From contig NC_037094.1 of NCBI RefSeq assembly GCF_002994745.2, positions 16,950,001 to 17,014,000 on the forward strand: 64,000 bases of DNA, in the 5' to 3' direction. The first letter of the stretch is position 1. Each line of letters begins with the position of its first letter. The translations under genes and the position numbers were made by a program. The notes under the pieces were generated by a model. That model was not told where the DNA came from. It made no database searches and saw only the letters and a list, made by a program, of their open reading frames with translations. This stretch comes from Rosa chinensis. Its lineage: Eukaryota > Streptophyta > Magnoliopsida > Rosales > Rosaceae. Below, piece after piece: positions 43,674-58,043 of this stretch.

Positions 43674-45372
43674 AGGGCATTTGGCTCATTGAGATGTGCT
43701 TGTGCATAGCACCGAACTTTCAATGCGTTTGGTTTGGGGAATGGAAGATAAAGATCATTTTCCAATTACAAATTTGAGTTCACATATCATCAGTATGCAA
43801 AACTCCAAGATCTGTCACCTCTAGCGCATCATATCAACGTGAAATACCCGCTGGATGTTGCAACAGGTGCAAGAATTTGATATTTAAGAAGATTCCAGTT
43901 TTATAAATGTTTTTTTTGTTGTTCTAGTTTATAATGAATCATCACAAAAGTCAATGAAAAATTACCATCTTACGATACTAGCTCAAATGGGGTTCCAAAT
44001 ATGTGAGATTCTGAATTTGATTCCCTCGTTCCCGAATATCTCAATAAAATGGTTGAGATAAGAGCGGGTTTCGGCCCTGACACATACACGCCGCACCAAA
44101 CGAGAGGGATAGGGCCAGGGTAGGTCTCGACTCTTGACTCTTGAGAAAGTGAAAGGCTAAATGTCAATAGTTTGGCATTTCTTAATCTTGTTTTGGTGGA
44201 TAAAGGGTACACATCTAATGCTTAACGTAAGGAAAATGTAACAATTGAACTTCGTAGTGTAGGTACACCTTGTCATTTGAGAAGTTGTAAATTGTAATTT
44301 GTTGTCAAAATTTTGCCAAATAAAGTAAAGCACATCAATCCAATAACCATGTACAACTGTTAAATTCCGTGTGTTCACCACTAATCCATCACCAAACTTT
44401 CCACATTCCTTTTGGAATGAATCATCTTTCCACATTGAAAGAGTGTAAATTCAAGTTAACTCCAAGCTCAGTGATTTGTGGACGCACCCTTTTCCCACAA
44501 TCATAGCAAATCCCAAATCCCATTATTTGTGTGAAGTTTCCTTTGATTAGGTCGGTCATCTATTTCACACCAATCAAAGGGCCCATATTTGCCTGTCACA
44601 TGAAATTTAAACACATATATTCAAGATCACGAGTGCTGTTAGCACCAAGGATATAGATCGTTATACTGTCGGTACTCTGTGTTAATAGCAGAGAGGATTT
44701 TCGAGCATAAGAATACAATGATTGCAAAACAATGTGGAAGATGAAATACCAGGTGGCACAAAAAACAGGTGACACTGAGTCATTTGTCATGGTCCTATTG
44801 CATATATGTTATAACAGGTCTATCTAACAGCCTTCCTTCACTCCTTCCAATGATGACCACTTATTCCCAAAAAAGCTTTGTCTACACCTGTCATATGCAA
44901 CAGTTTGCTCTAACTTTTTTCCTTAAGCATATACCAATACATGTTGAATCGAAAAGTTAGTGAAACAAGTACTAAAATTATACATAAAGTATGACGCGAT
45001 GGGTACTGACATGGTTAATCTAATTTTTCCTGTGATCTACAATAGATGATGTATGCTAATGTTTATCGTAATTGAGAGCGGTGCAAAATGTTGGAAGTTG
45101 GTAGGAAAGGAAATAATATTGAAGATATCAAAAATAGAATCAAAGTATTCTAACCAGTTTTGGGACTACAGGACAACTAACGCTCCAACTGATAATCTTT
45201 TGGTATCTGTTCTTTTATTCCTTCTGTAGAGGTAGTAGTTTTTGATACACCTATACAAATATAGGAACAAAAGTCTTGGCCTCATTTTACCTGTTATGGA
45301 GAGCCTACCCTGTGCACTCTAGGAATCTAAATGAGAATGCAAGGTGCCTTACAGCACATTGTCTCGTCTGCA
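43674..45372. other. Intergenic between the C2 and MUN-domain genes
   Basis: No gene is supported and frames are short and AT-rich. The 3' ends of both genes (convergent) must lie here, but poly(A) sites were not fixed. Confidence 0.45.
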
Positions 45373-48300
45373 CTACCACGCCACATTCCTGAATTCAGAT
45401 GTTGCTTCTTGAAGTTTCTTCTTAAATGAGGTAAAGGTACTATGCGTATTATTCCAACGAAATGACGTGCTTCGCTTTGCTAGATCTGAAGTGCTTCGCT
45501 TTGCTAGATCTGACATGCTTCGCTTTGATAGATCTGATCTGAGAGGTGATTGGGAAGTTGGATCTGTTGATGGAGTGTCTTCATATTCTGCAATTGAAAG
45601 AAAAAAGAACACGAAACAAATACCAAATTACTGAACGTCCTTAAGTTTATGGTGATAGAATGTTGTAGCCTTGTAGGCAGACCAAATAGCATAGCCATAA
45701 ATACAACAGCTGCATAAATGATCACCCCTTTATTCTCAAATCAGAAAATTGAGAAAAATTTCAAATAACGATTCAATCAAACAGTTTCAGAGCAAACTTC
45801 CCACAAAGGTTTTCCATGACTAAATGCAACACAGTTTATCATTCCTAAAGTAATTCTCAATTCTTTAGCGACATATTGGTTGCTGAAGGAAAGACAAGAT
45901 CTTTTAGGACGCACTTCCTCCTACACACAATCTTATTGAAAAGTGGCTTGGGTTGTCTTTACGATGCAGAAACAACTACAAGGACAAAAAACCCACATTG
46001 AAACTAGCTCTGAGTTCCAGGACAACATTAAGCAAACATCCATTACCAGTAATCTATAAATCATAAGATCATTACCCAACCCAATGACAAAACTATATCA
46101 TATCACATAGGTAGAGAGGAAAATTACCTGAAGACATGGGGAGCTGATATTGCCTTTTCAAGAATTTAGAGGCTTCTCTATCTTTTTTGTGGCATAACAC
46201 CCGCACAAAAGTGTGGGCATTATTTAATCGCATATAGTTATGATCATGTGAATCTAGCCCCAATGATATTTGTTCACTTGCAGCCATCAGCTTTTGGATG
46301 ATAGTTTCAGTCTACAAAAACAGTAGTGTCATATAGCCAGTTTCAGCCATTTAGAGGTTATGCAATTCTGATTAGAAGAGGCCAAACCTGCAGTGAATAC
46401 AAGTTCAGTATTTCCTCAGGAAACTTTGCTTCTTGCTCCACTACTGATCGGGGAAGGCCTTCACCATCAGCTACAAAAAATTCCTGTGAAGTCGAGCAGT
46501 ATAGCTCCATCAATTTATATATATTGATCAGATGTAACAACTAACTAGTGCTATGAGCTTAACCCAACAGAAAGGTACTTGTCTGTTATAGATACTTGTT
46601 TATTTGCTCAAGTTCATGGATGCACGTGGATGAGTATGTTAGCATTTCCAAAGTAACTACAACAATTAAGAGTCATTGGTGTCAACAATAGTTGGGAGAG
46701 ACTACCATACCTTTAGTGCAGAAAGGTCATCCTCTATTAGTACAATATCTGAATCACAAAATGCACGGGAAGGCCCACCATCAAGCAAAACCCACGCAAA
46801 GCCTTCCTAAACCACATAAGATGAAAGATTAATTCTAGCATGTATGGAAAACAAAAGATTAGTTTCCAACAATGAGGCATACCAGTGATGCCCGACAGAT
46901 GCTTAAAACCACAGCGTCTCTAAGAGAATCATCAATATAACTGCATACATGGCCAAGGACCTACAACAACGTCTCTAAGATGAATAGAATCCACTTGAAA
47001 ATATATGATAGAAACCACAAATATACAGTATCAATGCGTATCAATGATACAGAGAGAGACTTACAGTATCAATGCGTGTGAGAACACCATCCAAACGAGA
47101 AGCTTCAACGCTTCCACAATATAAACAAAAGAGGAATGCATGTCTGAGATCCCAGAACACAGCTTTTGCACCTTGAAATTTAATTTAACAAGAATAATTC
47201 AGCCAAACTATTTTCATCAAAATGGACTCCACAGTTAAATCCTTTTGTTTTTTTTTTTTTTTAAGAAAAGTTTAAACTAGATTTAGAAATTTCAAAGCTC
47301 TATCACAACATAATGACTACCATAAAATAGAGAACAATATTTGGACCACCATCAAGTATGACCACTTCCCTTAATGGGTGGCACATCATACACCAAAAGC
47401 CTATAATCACATTTCACATGACACTGGCATGAAGGTCTATTGCTAGATGTGTTCAGTAAAGCCACAACAATTAATAACTTCAATATAATCATATTATCCA
47501 AAACAGGAATAGTACATTTTCATCAGTAAAACTATAGAACCAGCCTGTAGATAAAGCTTCATGGTGAAGTCTAACACATGGATCAGAAGAAAAAAGGTTG
47601 CATATGCGAGGACCTGACTGATATAATTGTGTAGGACAATTCTATACATGTTTATCAAAGAATAGCAAAAGTACGGATGCATATGTACACAAATTATCTA
47701 TCATTTTATGAGAAGTCCCATTGATGAGTTGAAGATACTGCACAGGTGAATCTGCTCACCAGTAAAGTCACAAATTTTACTGATGGCATTTGCTGCATTA
47801 TCCCTGATGATGTCAAAGGTGGTGCAGAAGAGCTCATCAATTTGTTCATTGCATGTTGAAGTTCCCAAACGCTGTTCTCTGGCTGATAAAACAAAAATGG
47901 ATATAAGCATGTGAAAATGAACCAATTCAGTTATGCTATCCTAAGGGAAGTTGTCACTTAACTCTAATTTTCTTCAAGTAAATTTCCATTTAAAGGAAAA
48001 AAAAAATTGTTTACTGCACTAACTGTTTCTAATGATATTCCATGTAATTATAACTTCCACGACCTCATAATCTATTACATAAGCATGGCCAAAGCTTGTC
48101 CACAATAATTTCAAGTACATCCTTGCAAAGCCAAATAATAACTGAAGAGGTCAAGCAACTGTCAAGTATTTATTTGGACTTTGGATCAAGGACGCCCTGA
48201 TGTTCATTGTCCCTAGCCGACAACTTAAGACAAACTGACAGGCAAGACATCTCTTAGTACCAATATTCTGTAACAATGTTACTGACCACATGTTTTATCA

Positions 48301-51300
48301 ATTGATTGTCTGATGAGAGCCCAAGATTTTCTGATACCATCTTCTAGTATGTCAATTTGTTTCTGAATATACTGCAAGAATAAACTATATCAGTATACTA
48401 TACTCGTCTCTAAAGTAAATAATAAACATAGCACCATCAAAAAGAAGAGAATGCAATGAGCAGAATTTTTCATAAACGGCTACGAACTTGAGCTGTCATA
48501 AAAAAGTTCAGGCTGTCAAAAAGGTAAAACTGAGGATACGCGAATTGATGATCATATTGAATACATTGACTTAAACTTCGTACATTAAATATCTCACCAG
48601 TATGTAAATTATTTTTTTCAGAAGATTATATGATGGTACACAAGGCAAAATATGACATTGACCACCAGCTTTAAGTTCCTTCTTTGTTTCAGTTCTGACT
48701 TCTGACCAAATCAGAAAAAAGATAAATAACAATGCTGTTTCATCAAAGTGCCCTTAAGAATACAGTACACATTCCTGATCTTCCTCTTTCCCTAACTATC
48801 AAACTCTATAATTTATTTATATGAATGGTGAAATACGTACATGATCTATTTGAAACTGCGAGCATTAGAGGACAAGATATACTTGCTCTTGCAAAATCAC
48901 TTGCGACAAAAATAAATTGGGCATCAATAAATCATTATCTACACTTACTTTCAACGTGTTCATTCGGACACAGAGTTTGGGTATTGTCAAAGTATTCAAC
49001 TTGTCATACACATTGTCATCCAAAGGCATACACTCAAGAAACTTCTTTTTCAGCACCGGAATAGTCGTCTCCTTGTAGCGAGTCAATGGAGGAGCTGATG
49101 GATATAAGTAATTTTTCTCAACTGCATAGAGAGGCATTACAATTGATAGTGAAGTGCATTTCCTATAAATGACTTACGATTTCTGAAATAGACAGCCAAT
49201 CCCAAGAAAGTAAAGTAGAAAGTCTTTCTTTTTCCCACTCCTAGATTGAGCAAAGGATGTAAAAAGCCTCATGCAAATCAATATTTTTATTAACATATAA
49301 CATTATATCTGAAAATTGAAAAATATTAAAATTGAAGCCACTTGGTATCTTTACCCATAAGTTTCCAATTTTGTAAAAGGTCTCAAGCAAATCCCCAAAA
49401 ATAGTTGTCTAAAGGGATTCTTTAAGCCTCTTTCTTTTTGCTTGATCATACAAAAGAATTGTTTTATGAGAGTTCAGGCTGCAAAACTCTGACCATAGAT
49501 AAAAAGCTCCATTTTTTTATAAAAAAAAAAAAAAATTAATGTCCATACATGCTTATGCTTTAAATCTATTAGATCACAGGGAACCAAAGGATAAAGCTAT
49601 CAGGATGATTCACAGATTCAGTAGCATCCAGGCGTTCACACATTGACCCAACTCCAAAGGAAAAAAAGTTAAAATACAAAAATAAATTCCACACTGAAGT
49701 CATGTTCAGTTGTATCAAGTGAAATTCAAGAGATAAAGTAATCAATTAATCCCTGAAAAGTATACTAGCAGGGTAATATGTATGATACCTATCTGGTCGA
49801 GCAATTTCAGCAAATAGGCATCCAAGGTATGAAAGACAACAGATAACAGAGCTTGCAAATGAGTGATATCCATAGGGAGACGGAAACCAAATAATTGATC
49901 CACAGTCTGCAAGAAATTTAAACAAAAACCAAGCTGTTCTAAGAAATATATTCAGAGAAACAACAAGTACAACAGTAGTCCTCATATAAACTTTTACAAG
50001 ACAATTAATACTGAGGTGTAAGCATTCTTCGTTGCTTTGCCATGACTAATCTTTTTGTACTGGATTACCATATAATAAAGACAATATAATGCTCATCATA
50101 CACCTCAGGGGTGATTTCTAAGCGAAAGGAGAAAGATAGAAATGCAGATTAACTTCCATCTATTCGTCTGTCTTAAGGTGAATCTCTATCAAGCTTATAA
50201 AACAAACATTCCAAATAAGAGATAAAATTCTCAATTCCACCATATGTGCACTCATGTTTCAGCTATAATTCATACCTCCTCTATAATTCTAAACACTTCA
50301 ACTATCGATGCTGCCTGTCTTTGCTGAGATGACAAAGGCTCCCACTTCTGCAGATTCCACAAAAGTAAAAAGATATAGTACTCAGCAAATATTGAAGGGA
50401 GGACATCCTCTTACCAAAGCATATCTAAACAAAAATTTATTAACTGATTGCTCAATAGTTAAAAGAGGACCACACCTATATCCATGATCAGTCTTGTCTA
50501 GGACTGAAAAGATATAACAACTTCCAAAAACACAAAACTGGGAAAGGCATCATTCATTCGTTCTTGTGCCAAAGTCATGGCTTAATGAGTTGCTAACTCC
50601 AAAATCCAAACCAATTAAGAAGGTTGATGGTACGACTCATGGATAACAATAAAACAGGCTGAAAGCACTAAAAGTAAGAGAGAGCATATAAAAACAAAAA
50701 GCTCAAGCAATTGTTTCTTTATTATTTTCTATTTCTCACATGAACAAGCACAGACTAAATGCCATGCTGTATGTCTTATAAGTTGATCAGCAGGAGTAAC
50801 AATCAAAGTGATGAAGTTGTTGTTAGACAAATGCTTTTGTACAATCAACCAAGCAGAACATTATTTAATTTAGTTTTACCCACTAGTTGCCTAGAATCAC
50901 ACTAGTCTGTTTAATATGCAACAGAATAATTGAATCCATAATCCCATGAATACACAATGCCACCAATCCCCCACAGTTATCTTTTTCTGTTACTCTAGTG
51001 CAATTGTTTAGTCAGTAAGGTAGGAAAGGATATAATTACACTTCTAAATAACACGATTCAAGTCCACTTAGAACCAACCTCAAGATCAAAAGCACGTCCA
51101 GTCCATTCCAAGATGCGTTCATGCTGAGCAATCACCCAATCAAGAATGATAGGTTTAGCAACTTCACCAATCTGCCCAAAAAAGAGAAGGCAAAGAGCTA
51201 ATTCTTGACTTGTCATCTACAACAAATAAACTACACAACAAGATAGTTTTTTTTTTTAAATTAAAAAAAAAAAAAGAGGATCAAAGGGTTTCACTCCTGC

Positions 51301-54300
51301 CCCATAGTGACTCGAACCCATGACTTCGTACATAGGTAGTGGGTGAAAATTTGATTACAATTGACAAGCTCTAAATGCATGCATGGTGTAAATCTTTTCA
51401 AAACTGAAGTCTTCATTTGTGCAGTTGTTCATTATGTACGACTCAACACCAAACTAAAAGCACAACAGAAAATTTTATTTAATGCTGTCAAGCTCCTGAA
51501 ATCTTTGAAACTGAACAATTCTCTCACAAGTAATGAGTATACAGAAGAAAAGACTCCAATGTTTGTTAACCCCCAGAACAGAATGATCATGTTACCAGCA
51601 ATAGAACAAGATCAAATGCAAGCAGAAAATAAATCACAAATAGATAAAAACAAGAGAGGTCTAATAAATGCAAAATAGTATTTTAGAATTTAAAAAAATA
51701 AAGCATAGGCTACAGAATTGGAACTCATCAACTTTTAAGAGAACTCGGTGACATTTTAAGCTACTAATTTGATAATCAATTTCCTTACCAAACATTTGAC
51801 ATGAGATGCAATAAGAGAAACAAAAGTACAATATTCTAATTTGAAAGGCCATTAAAGAAATAAAGTACAGAAACTATAAACTAACCGGATAATGGTGCAG
51901 ATCTTCACAATTTTCTCCATTACCAGTATTGTAAAGCTGAGTTACGACTTGATCCAACAAATCAGCAGCTGGAAGCACGGCTTTAACATCTTCAGAAAGA
52001 GATGACACTCCATCCAGAAAGGGTCTCTACATATTGATATAAGAAAATCAATAAAAGATCCACAAAATACCAGCTGTAAGGAGATTGGCTATTATTCAAT
52101 GCTAAGGAGTAAAAACATACCAGCCTTTCCCAATAAATCTGGTGCAACATCATAGCTGCAATCATCCCAGAATTAGGGCACCATTTGCATAGTTCCGGGT
52201 AGAACACATTTAGTTCTCTCTCAGCAATCAACCTCAGTTCATTTGCAAGCACGCCCAAAGGATGTTTCTTTTCCACTTCTGATAAGTGATCTATGTTACT
52301 TGCTACCTAACAGATAAACATATAAGCTTCATCTCAAACTGAAAGGACAACCAAATTTACACCAAAAGAAAAAGAAGAACTGAGTTGAATAAAACTGATG
52401 ATCAAAAACATGTCTCACCCGCCTGTATGCAGCTTCAATTGACCTTTTCACATATGACTCAAGTATTTTAGCAGCATCCGTATTGAGATTGAACCTCCTC
52501 AACTGCATGTATGAAAATCTTTGTCAGATGATTTTTTTTGTTTTTTGTGTTATGTGCATGCCAATCACACCCAGGACCTCGTAAATATTGAGTGCAAAGC
52601 AAAGCCACCAGGCCACAAAAGGATCGACAACTGAAATGCAATGACTGAGGTTGCGAAAAAGTGAAAAACCAAAGTCATAATATAGGGAAACCTTCCAACT
52701 GCTAACAGGAATAACCACCAGTTGGAACCATAGTGGACCATGAAAGTACTATGATTAATCTAAAACACTAATTCTGGAGTGAAGTAAAAGTAACCTTCAT
52801 ATGACCACCATCACCGAAATTAAGAACGCCAACTGCTGACACTAAGCTCATCACCCTCTTTAAGTGACTGTGTTGCTGAAACAAAAATTTCAACATTAGA
52901 AAGACAAAACGTGAAAATGCAAATACATTCTATAAGTTCATTAATGCCCAAAGATATGAGAAAAAGCAAAGCAAACCAAAATTCCAAAATTCCTTAATAA
53001 GAAGTTACAGAATTTGGTCTATTGCCATTTCATTTTTCACTTAGGAACAACTAAAACTCATCAGGTAAACACCGCTGCGTGATCTAGAACGGTGACAATC
53101 ACATAATTCAGAAAGAAAAAAAGAATAAGAAAAGTGTAACAGAACTGTTAAAGAAGAGAAATAACCTGACTGAAATGCAGATGATAGTCTTGTAGTTTAC
53201 TCTCACACCAAATGCTTAAAGAGTAGAAGACAGCATCAACCAAACTTAACTTTATCTCGACGGCGTTGCAGTGGATTGAACATAGCAGGCTATTCATATA
53301 TAGCCTTACATTCTCATCATCAACTTTAGCTGATATAAGCTCCTGCAACTCCACCGTTGCATATTCTAATAGCAGAGCCTCATCTGTTCCAACAAACTAT
53401 GCACAGAAGTTTTCCTTAGATAAACTGATTAAAGATAGTTCTAAGGATTGATACAGTGAAGGACACATACATTTGCAATATTTCATCCACCACTCCCAAG
53501 ATTTAGAAAAGCTTTGATGCCATCAGCATTTGATATATGGAATTGGGGACTATTGAGATAGATCTATTCAGCCGCAATATATATACTTGTTTTGATACTA
53601 TGTTTTCAGCCAGTGCACTAAATATTGATATATTTCACAATTTAACAAAGAGTAAATCATTGCTATGATTTGATAGTGATTAAAGCATCAATAAAAAAGT
53701 TATAACTTACATCACCAATATATGATTCCTAAATATTCAGCATCAAATCATTGTGCATACCTGTTGGAAAAGGACCCACATATATATTGCATCATGCATT
53801 TTTTGAGTGATGCCTAAAGTAGACCATGTCAATTTCAAGAGCATCAGGAACTCATCAGCTTCCTAATAGAACAAAAACGCAGAAAAATGAATAGTGAAGC
53901 TATAAGTACACAAATAGAAATTGCTTAACTGACAATTAGAAAGGATATATGTACCTCTATCAGCTGGCTTTCATCAAGAACATCAAATACACCAAGAAGT
54001 AGTTTCTCATAAAGCCTAATATTCAAGTGATATGCAGAAGTCCAATAATAGGTCTCACTTTGGAGATCAAAGCGTCCTGGAAGAGATGACAGCGTTAAAG
54101 CTGCCTGTTTGATAACTGATATAACCTCTGCCTTTCCAGAAGAAGACATAAAGTCCCACTCCTGCCACATTTAGAAACAAAACAATTAAGAAAACAAAGG
54201 TAAGAATTTTTTGAAGTATTCATATTCACTGTTGCATAATACTATGAACTCACAAATGGCACACCTTTGCATTTCTAATCATAGCAAGAGAACGCTTAAT

Positions 54301-56234
54301 AGTTAGATGATCATGCGCCACAAGATTAGGAGAAAAGCAGAGAAGTTCTTCTAAGATACTTGCCTACAAAAAAGTTGCAAAGCATCCTGTTAAGACAAAG
54401 CTTAAAATTATCCTGATATATAGGTAACTAGATAAGTGAAGCAACGGCCTTCACTACAGGAAAACGTGACTGAAGAATATACATGTTATGTCAATTATCA
54501 AATATCAAAACCTCTCAATGACTTGTATTTTGGATTAAGTAATTGAGCAGCAGAAAAGTTTTTGACAGGACACAACATAAATAATCCAGCTTTTACTATA
54601 ACAACCCCTAAGGTTGCTATGACTGTGCGATATGACTGTATGACAATGCCAGACAGTGCTTGACATACAAACCAGTAAGACTAGGCTGGCTCTAAAATTT
54701 ACGACCAAAAATAATAGGGCCAAAAAATGAGAACGACGGCATGTTTACGCCAGGTTTGGCAATTTGTCAGCCCCACTGACAGGATTATTGCTTTGAGTAC
54801 TAAAATTCAAGAAATCAGAAGCACAACAGAACAAAGATTATATCTGCGGAGCATGGTCGATACAAGGTAAAAAAAATGACTTTCAAAGTTCAGATACACA
54901 GGTTATCCTTGCCTCAGTTAAAATGCAATGCAATTAATGACTTTGTGCATAACTACAGCATATGCATGGTAATTGATTGCAATAACAATATAACAAGTTG
55001 TTCTGGCCTGTTCTGACATGGAAATAAATTCAGTTTTAAGTAGTCCAAAGATGACCAATACCTGTCTATTCTTCCATTGCATATAAGACTTTTCATTTGA
55101 AAAATCAGACTTAAAAGTGAAATTCAAAAGCCCCAACACAATTTGAGGAATATCGATCTGCACCCGCGTTCTCCCTGGCGATAACATCATCATCTTCTGT
55201 CTAGTGCACTCATCCATTGCTTCAGAAATCTAGCAAGAAGAAATAATTGACTTTTGATAGGGAATACTATGTTTCTTTCTTTGATGTCTCACACAATGCA
55301 TCAAGCACATAAAATTAGAGCTCAGAACTGAGGAGAAGACAATAATAGATTACCTGCATCTGCACACGGATGGTGCGGATCAGCCGTAAGTTTTTATCAA
55401 GAGGCTGCGACTGCACATTTGGTTTATCCTTTCTACTCTTTAATCCTGACAGCAATCTGGAAGGCCTATGTTTCCTTTGATCTTCAACAGAACAGATTAC
55501 AATCCTGGTTACATGAAAACAAGTATAAGATAATTAAAAAGCAAGAGAGAGTAAGACCATATGAAATCAAGATGTTGAATCCCACAATTGAAAGATAGTA
55601 AATGTGTTCTATGAAAGTGGTTGCACCACACACACATGCATGGAAAGAGGGAAAATAAATTTACCCAGATGTTGCCATAGATGCAAGCAATATTTCGTAT
55701 GCTGATTCCCGCAAGTCATCATCAGATAATCCTTCAAAATTTCTGAAGCTACATTACAGTTTACTCAAAGTATGATATATCAAAGACCAGAGATTCGTGA
55801 TACAAGAACATACATCATTGACCAGATGACCATATATATTGTAAAACAAATAATTCCATCATTGGAAAGATGAGACTGACTGTCAACAGTATACCCTCTC
55901 ATTTCGTACCATATTTCTTACAGATAAACCATACCATATTGTCGGATTCATTATTTTATCATGAAAAACATATGCTAAGAAACTGATACCTGTTTTCAGA
56001 CTAGGCAATCCCAATGAAACAATTTTAAAGTTTTCAATAGGCCTTGGACGTGTGCTGGGTGAGGCTCTATATTTAAAACCATGGTCGTCACCATTCCTGT
56101 CAATCTTCTCAACTTTCAACGAACCCGGCTTTCTAGATGGAACTGATGGAGGCACACGCCTAGGAGGTGATCCAGAATCATCTGGATCAGTATGTAGAAG
56201 AAAGGAATCCCCTAATTTCGAATGAGTCTGCCGG

Positions 56235-56265
<31 letters not shown>

Positions 56266-56911
56266 GCATAATGTTTATAAATTCTAAACAGAAAAATAAC
56301 GCCAAACCTGCTTTGAAATCACACAGTTTGGGACATAAGGATTTTAGAAGAAAAGTTCTACAGTTGTGGCTGAGTTTGCTTTCTTTCTTTATACTCACTC
56401 GCCTATAAAGCTCTATGTTTGTAATCATTTCTCATCTTTGAAATAATTATCGAACCGAAACTTCAAACCAGTTCAAACCATAACAAAATCACAATTTCAC
56501 AACTCAAACACATTGAATTAAACCTTTCACAAAGAAAATGATGAAAAGAGAGCTAAGACAACAGAGAATACGACATGTCAATTTTACCATTGGAGGATAC
56601 GAAGATTCATGGAAGTAAGTCTTGGTTGCTTCAGATATATCCACCACCCCACCTAAACAAAATTCAAAATTCAAAAAGCGGAAAATGTAATCAGCGACGA
56701 AGCACGCGCCATTATTGAGCTCAATTTTGCAGAAACATGGAGGAAAAAACGACTTACCGGATTTGACGCGGTCGATGACATAATCGGCGCTGAGAGTATC
56801 GAAATTGATGTGAGAAAACGACGAGGAGGACGCCGAAGAAGACAAGAGAAACTCCAGAAGCTTGCGGCGATCGCGGCGGTAGCGGTGGAAGAGAGACTGT
56901 TGCTCCTCCAT
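45373..56911 (-). CDS. MUN/DUF810-domain protein, PATROL1 / unc-13 homolog family (26 exons)
   Basis: Minus strand, ATG at 56911. Exons: 56911-56758, 56652-56588, 56227-55990, 55731-55665, 55474-55354, 55229-55062, 54363-54265, 54161-53955, 53862-53761, 53396-53166, 52875-52795, 52502-52419, 52306-52121, 52026-51886, 51171-51079, 50347-50276, 49906-49789, 49121-48949, 48371-48290, 47882-47760, 47171-47065, 46960-46883, 46806-46711, 46483-46388, 46311-46128, 45587-45373. All introns are GT-AG, phases agree and there is no internal stop: 3381 nt, 1126 residues, near family length. Marks: N-terminal FHRYRRDRRKLLEFLL; GSPPRRVPPS; SEAMDECTRQ; YHLNIRLYEKLLLGVFDVLDE; AASIVEVFRIIEETVDQLF; PPLTRYKE; LLDGGPSRAF; FVADGEGLPRSVVE; HKKDREASKFLKRQYQLP. 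PATROL1 acts in exocytic delivery of the plasma-membrane H+-ATPase in guard cells. This looks like the less-studied At4g11670-like paralogue, so its role is inferred to be vesicle tethering. The C-terminal tail holds an 8-residue repeat not typical of the family. Confidence 0.94.
45467..45538 (-). repeat. Three 24-bp tandem repeats in the last exon of the MUN gene
   Basis: Units 45467-45490, 45491-45514 and 45515-45538 differ by one to three bases. On the minus strand they encode SDL(S/A)KRS(M/T) three times, a basic Ser-rich octapeptide. Confidence 0.92.
51245..51345 (-). mobile_element. SINE-like fragment in a MUN-gene intron
   Basis: Minus strand: a B-box-like GGGTTCGAGTCAC is followed by a body and an A-rich tail (T-runs at 51247-51258). 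The A-box part is lost. It lies in the intron between the exons at 51886 and 51171. Confidence 0.4.
52533..52625 (-). mobile_element. Short SINE-like insertion in a MUN-gene intron
   Basis: On the minus strand an A-box-like TGGCCTGGTGGC, a B-box-like GGTCCTGGGTGTGA and an A-rich tail (ACAAAAAACAAAAAAAA) are spaced as in a tRNA-derived SINE. It is about 90 bp. Target duplications are not clear. Confidence 0.45.
56235..56260 (-). repeat. 26-base homopolymer next to the exon-3 acceptor of the MUN gene
   Basis: On the coding strand this is 26 T directly before CCGGCAG/exon 3 (exon border 56227). It serves as an extreme polypyrimidine tract and is likely unstable in length. Confidence 0.9.
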
Positions 56912-57719
56912 CGCCGGCGTCAGCTAAACGGAGGAGAGAGAGAGAGAGAGAGAAATGAGGAGGAGCGCGAAAACGATCCAAAAAGCCCACCGAGTGTTTC
57001 GCTTTCGGCGGAAGGGCTTTTCTAATTTTTCTGTTATGGTTTTGGGTTTTTCATTATACTTTTATGCCACTGAGTTTTGGTAATTATTACGTTGGCCCCG
57101 TCCTTTTTGGGGTCTCTATGACTCTGTTGTTGTTGACCCCTTGCTTTTGGTTTTTATCTTTTGGATTTTTGAAGTCAATAATATTTGTCTGACCAAAACA
57201 AAAATGGAGATGCTAAAATTATGCCAAACGAGGTAAAATTCGTGTTTTGACGCTAGCTATGACTCTCAATTGTTTCCTTCTTTCTTTGATAGGCCAAATT
57301 GTGTAAACCACTTGTTCCGCTGCGGTCCTGGCATCTCGATTGACCTTGGCCTCGTTGATGTTAAGCGGTTTTGCTGTCGGACGGGACTAAATAGGTCTGT
57401 CGAGTAGTCCCTTGTGAATGAGTTGCTCAAACTTTCTGACAGGTGAAGTTTTGGCTTCAGCTTTTTGGCAGGAGATCTCTGGGAGGTGGCCGATCTCATG
57501 TTGATGGCAGCTTGGATTGACAGTGCGATTTAAAATTGATGGTGGTGTGGATCGAAGACGTTGAAATCGAGGCAAGTTCGTGGTGAAGCAACTTGTGGTG
57601 GTGTGGTTTCATCGTGCTTTAGGTCGTGGCGGACTCGGGGAGGCAAGATCATGGCGATACTATCACAGGGGGCGGAGCTGCGCTGGAAGGTTTGGTGGTT
57701 TGGTGGTGGAGGCAGGACC
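56912..57719. other. MUN-gene promoter side and intergenic sequence
   Basis: The gene leader and promoter should lie just right of 56911. A (GA)n run is at 56934-56953, often seen in plant leaders. 57240-57720 is G/T-rich with broken frames and may be the 5' part of the LINE-like copy that follows. Confidence 0.4.
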
Positions 57720-58043
57720 TGGGCCAAGCCAGGCCTGCTAAGCCTTGAGCAGGCCTTCTCTTTGGCTACTTTGGACTTCAAAATTTTGGGCTTTTTGCCC
57801 TAGGCCCATCTCTAAAGCCTTGAGCGGGCCTTCTCTTTGGACTACAAAATTTTCGGCTAGGGCTTTTTGCCCTAGACCCATCTCTATGTTTTTAGTTTTC
57901 GTCTAATTACAATATTATCTTTGTATTAAGGAAGCTATGCACCTATATGCGAACTATGTACCTCTAGTGCCTCTAGAGTAGTACCAAAGGAGGATTCCCA
58001 CTACGTCTACTATTTGATATCTAATAAGTGAACATATTTTTAT

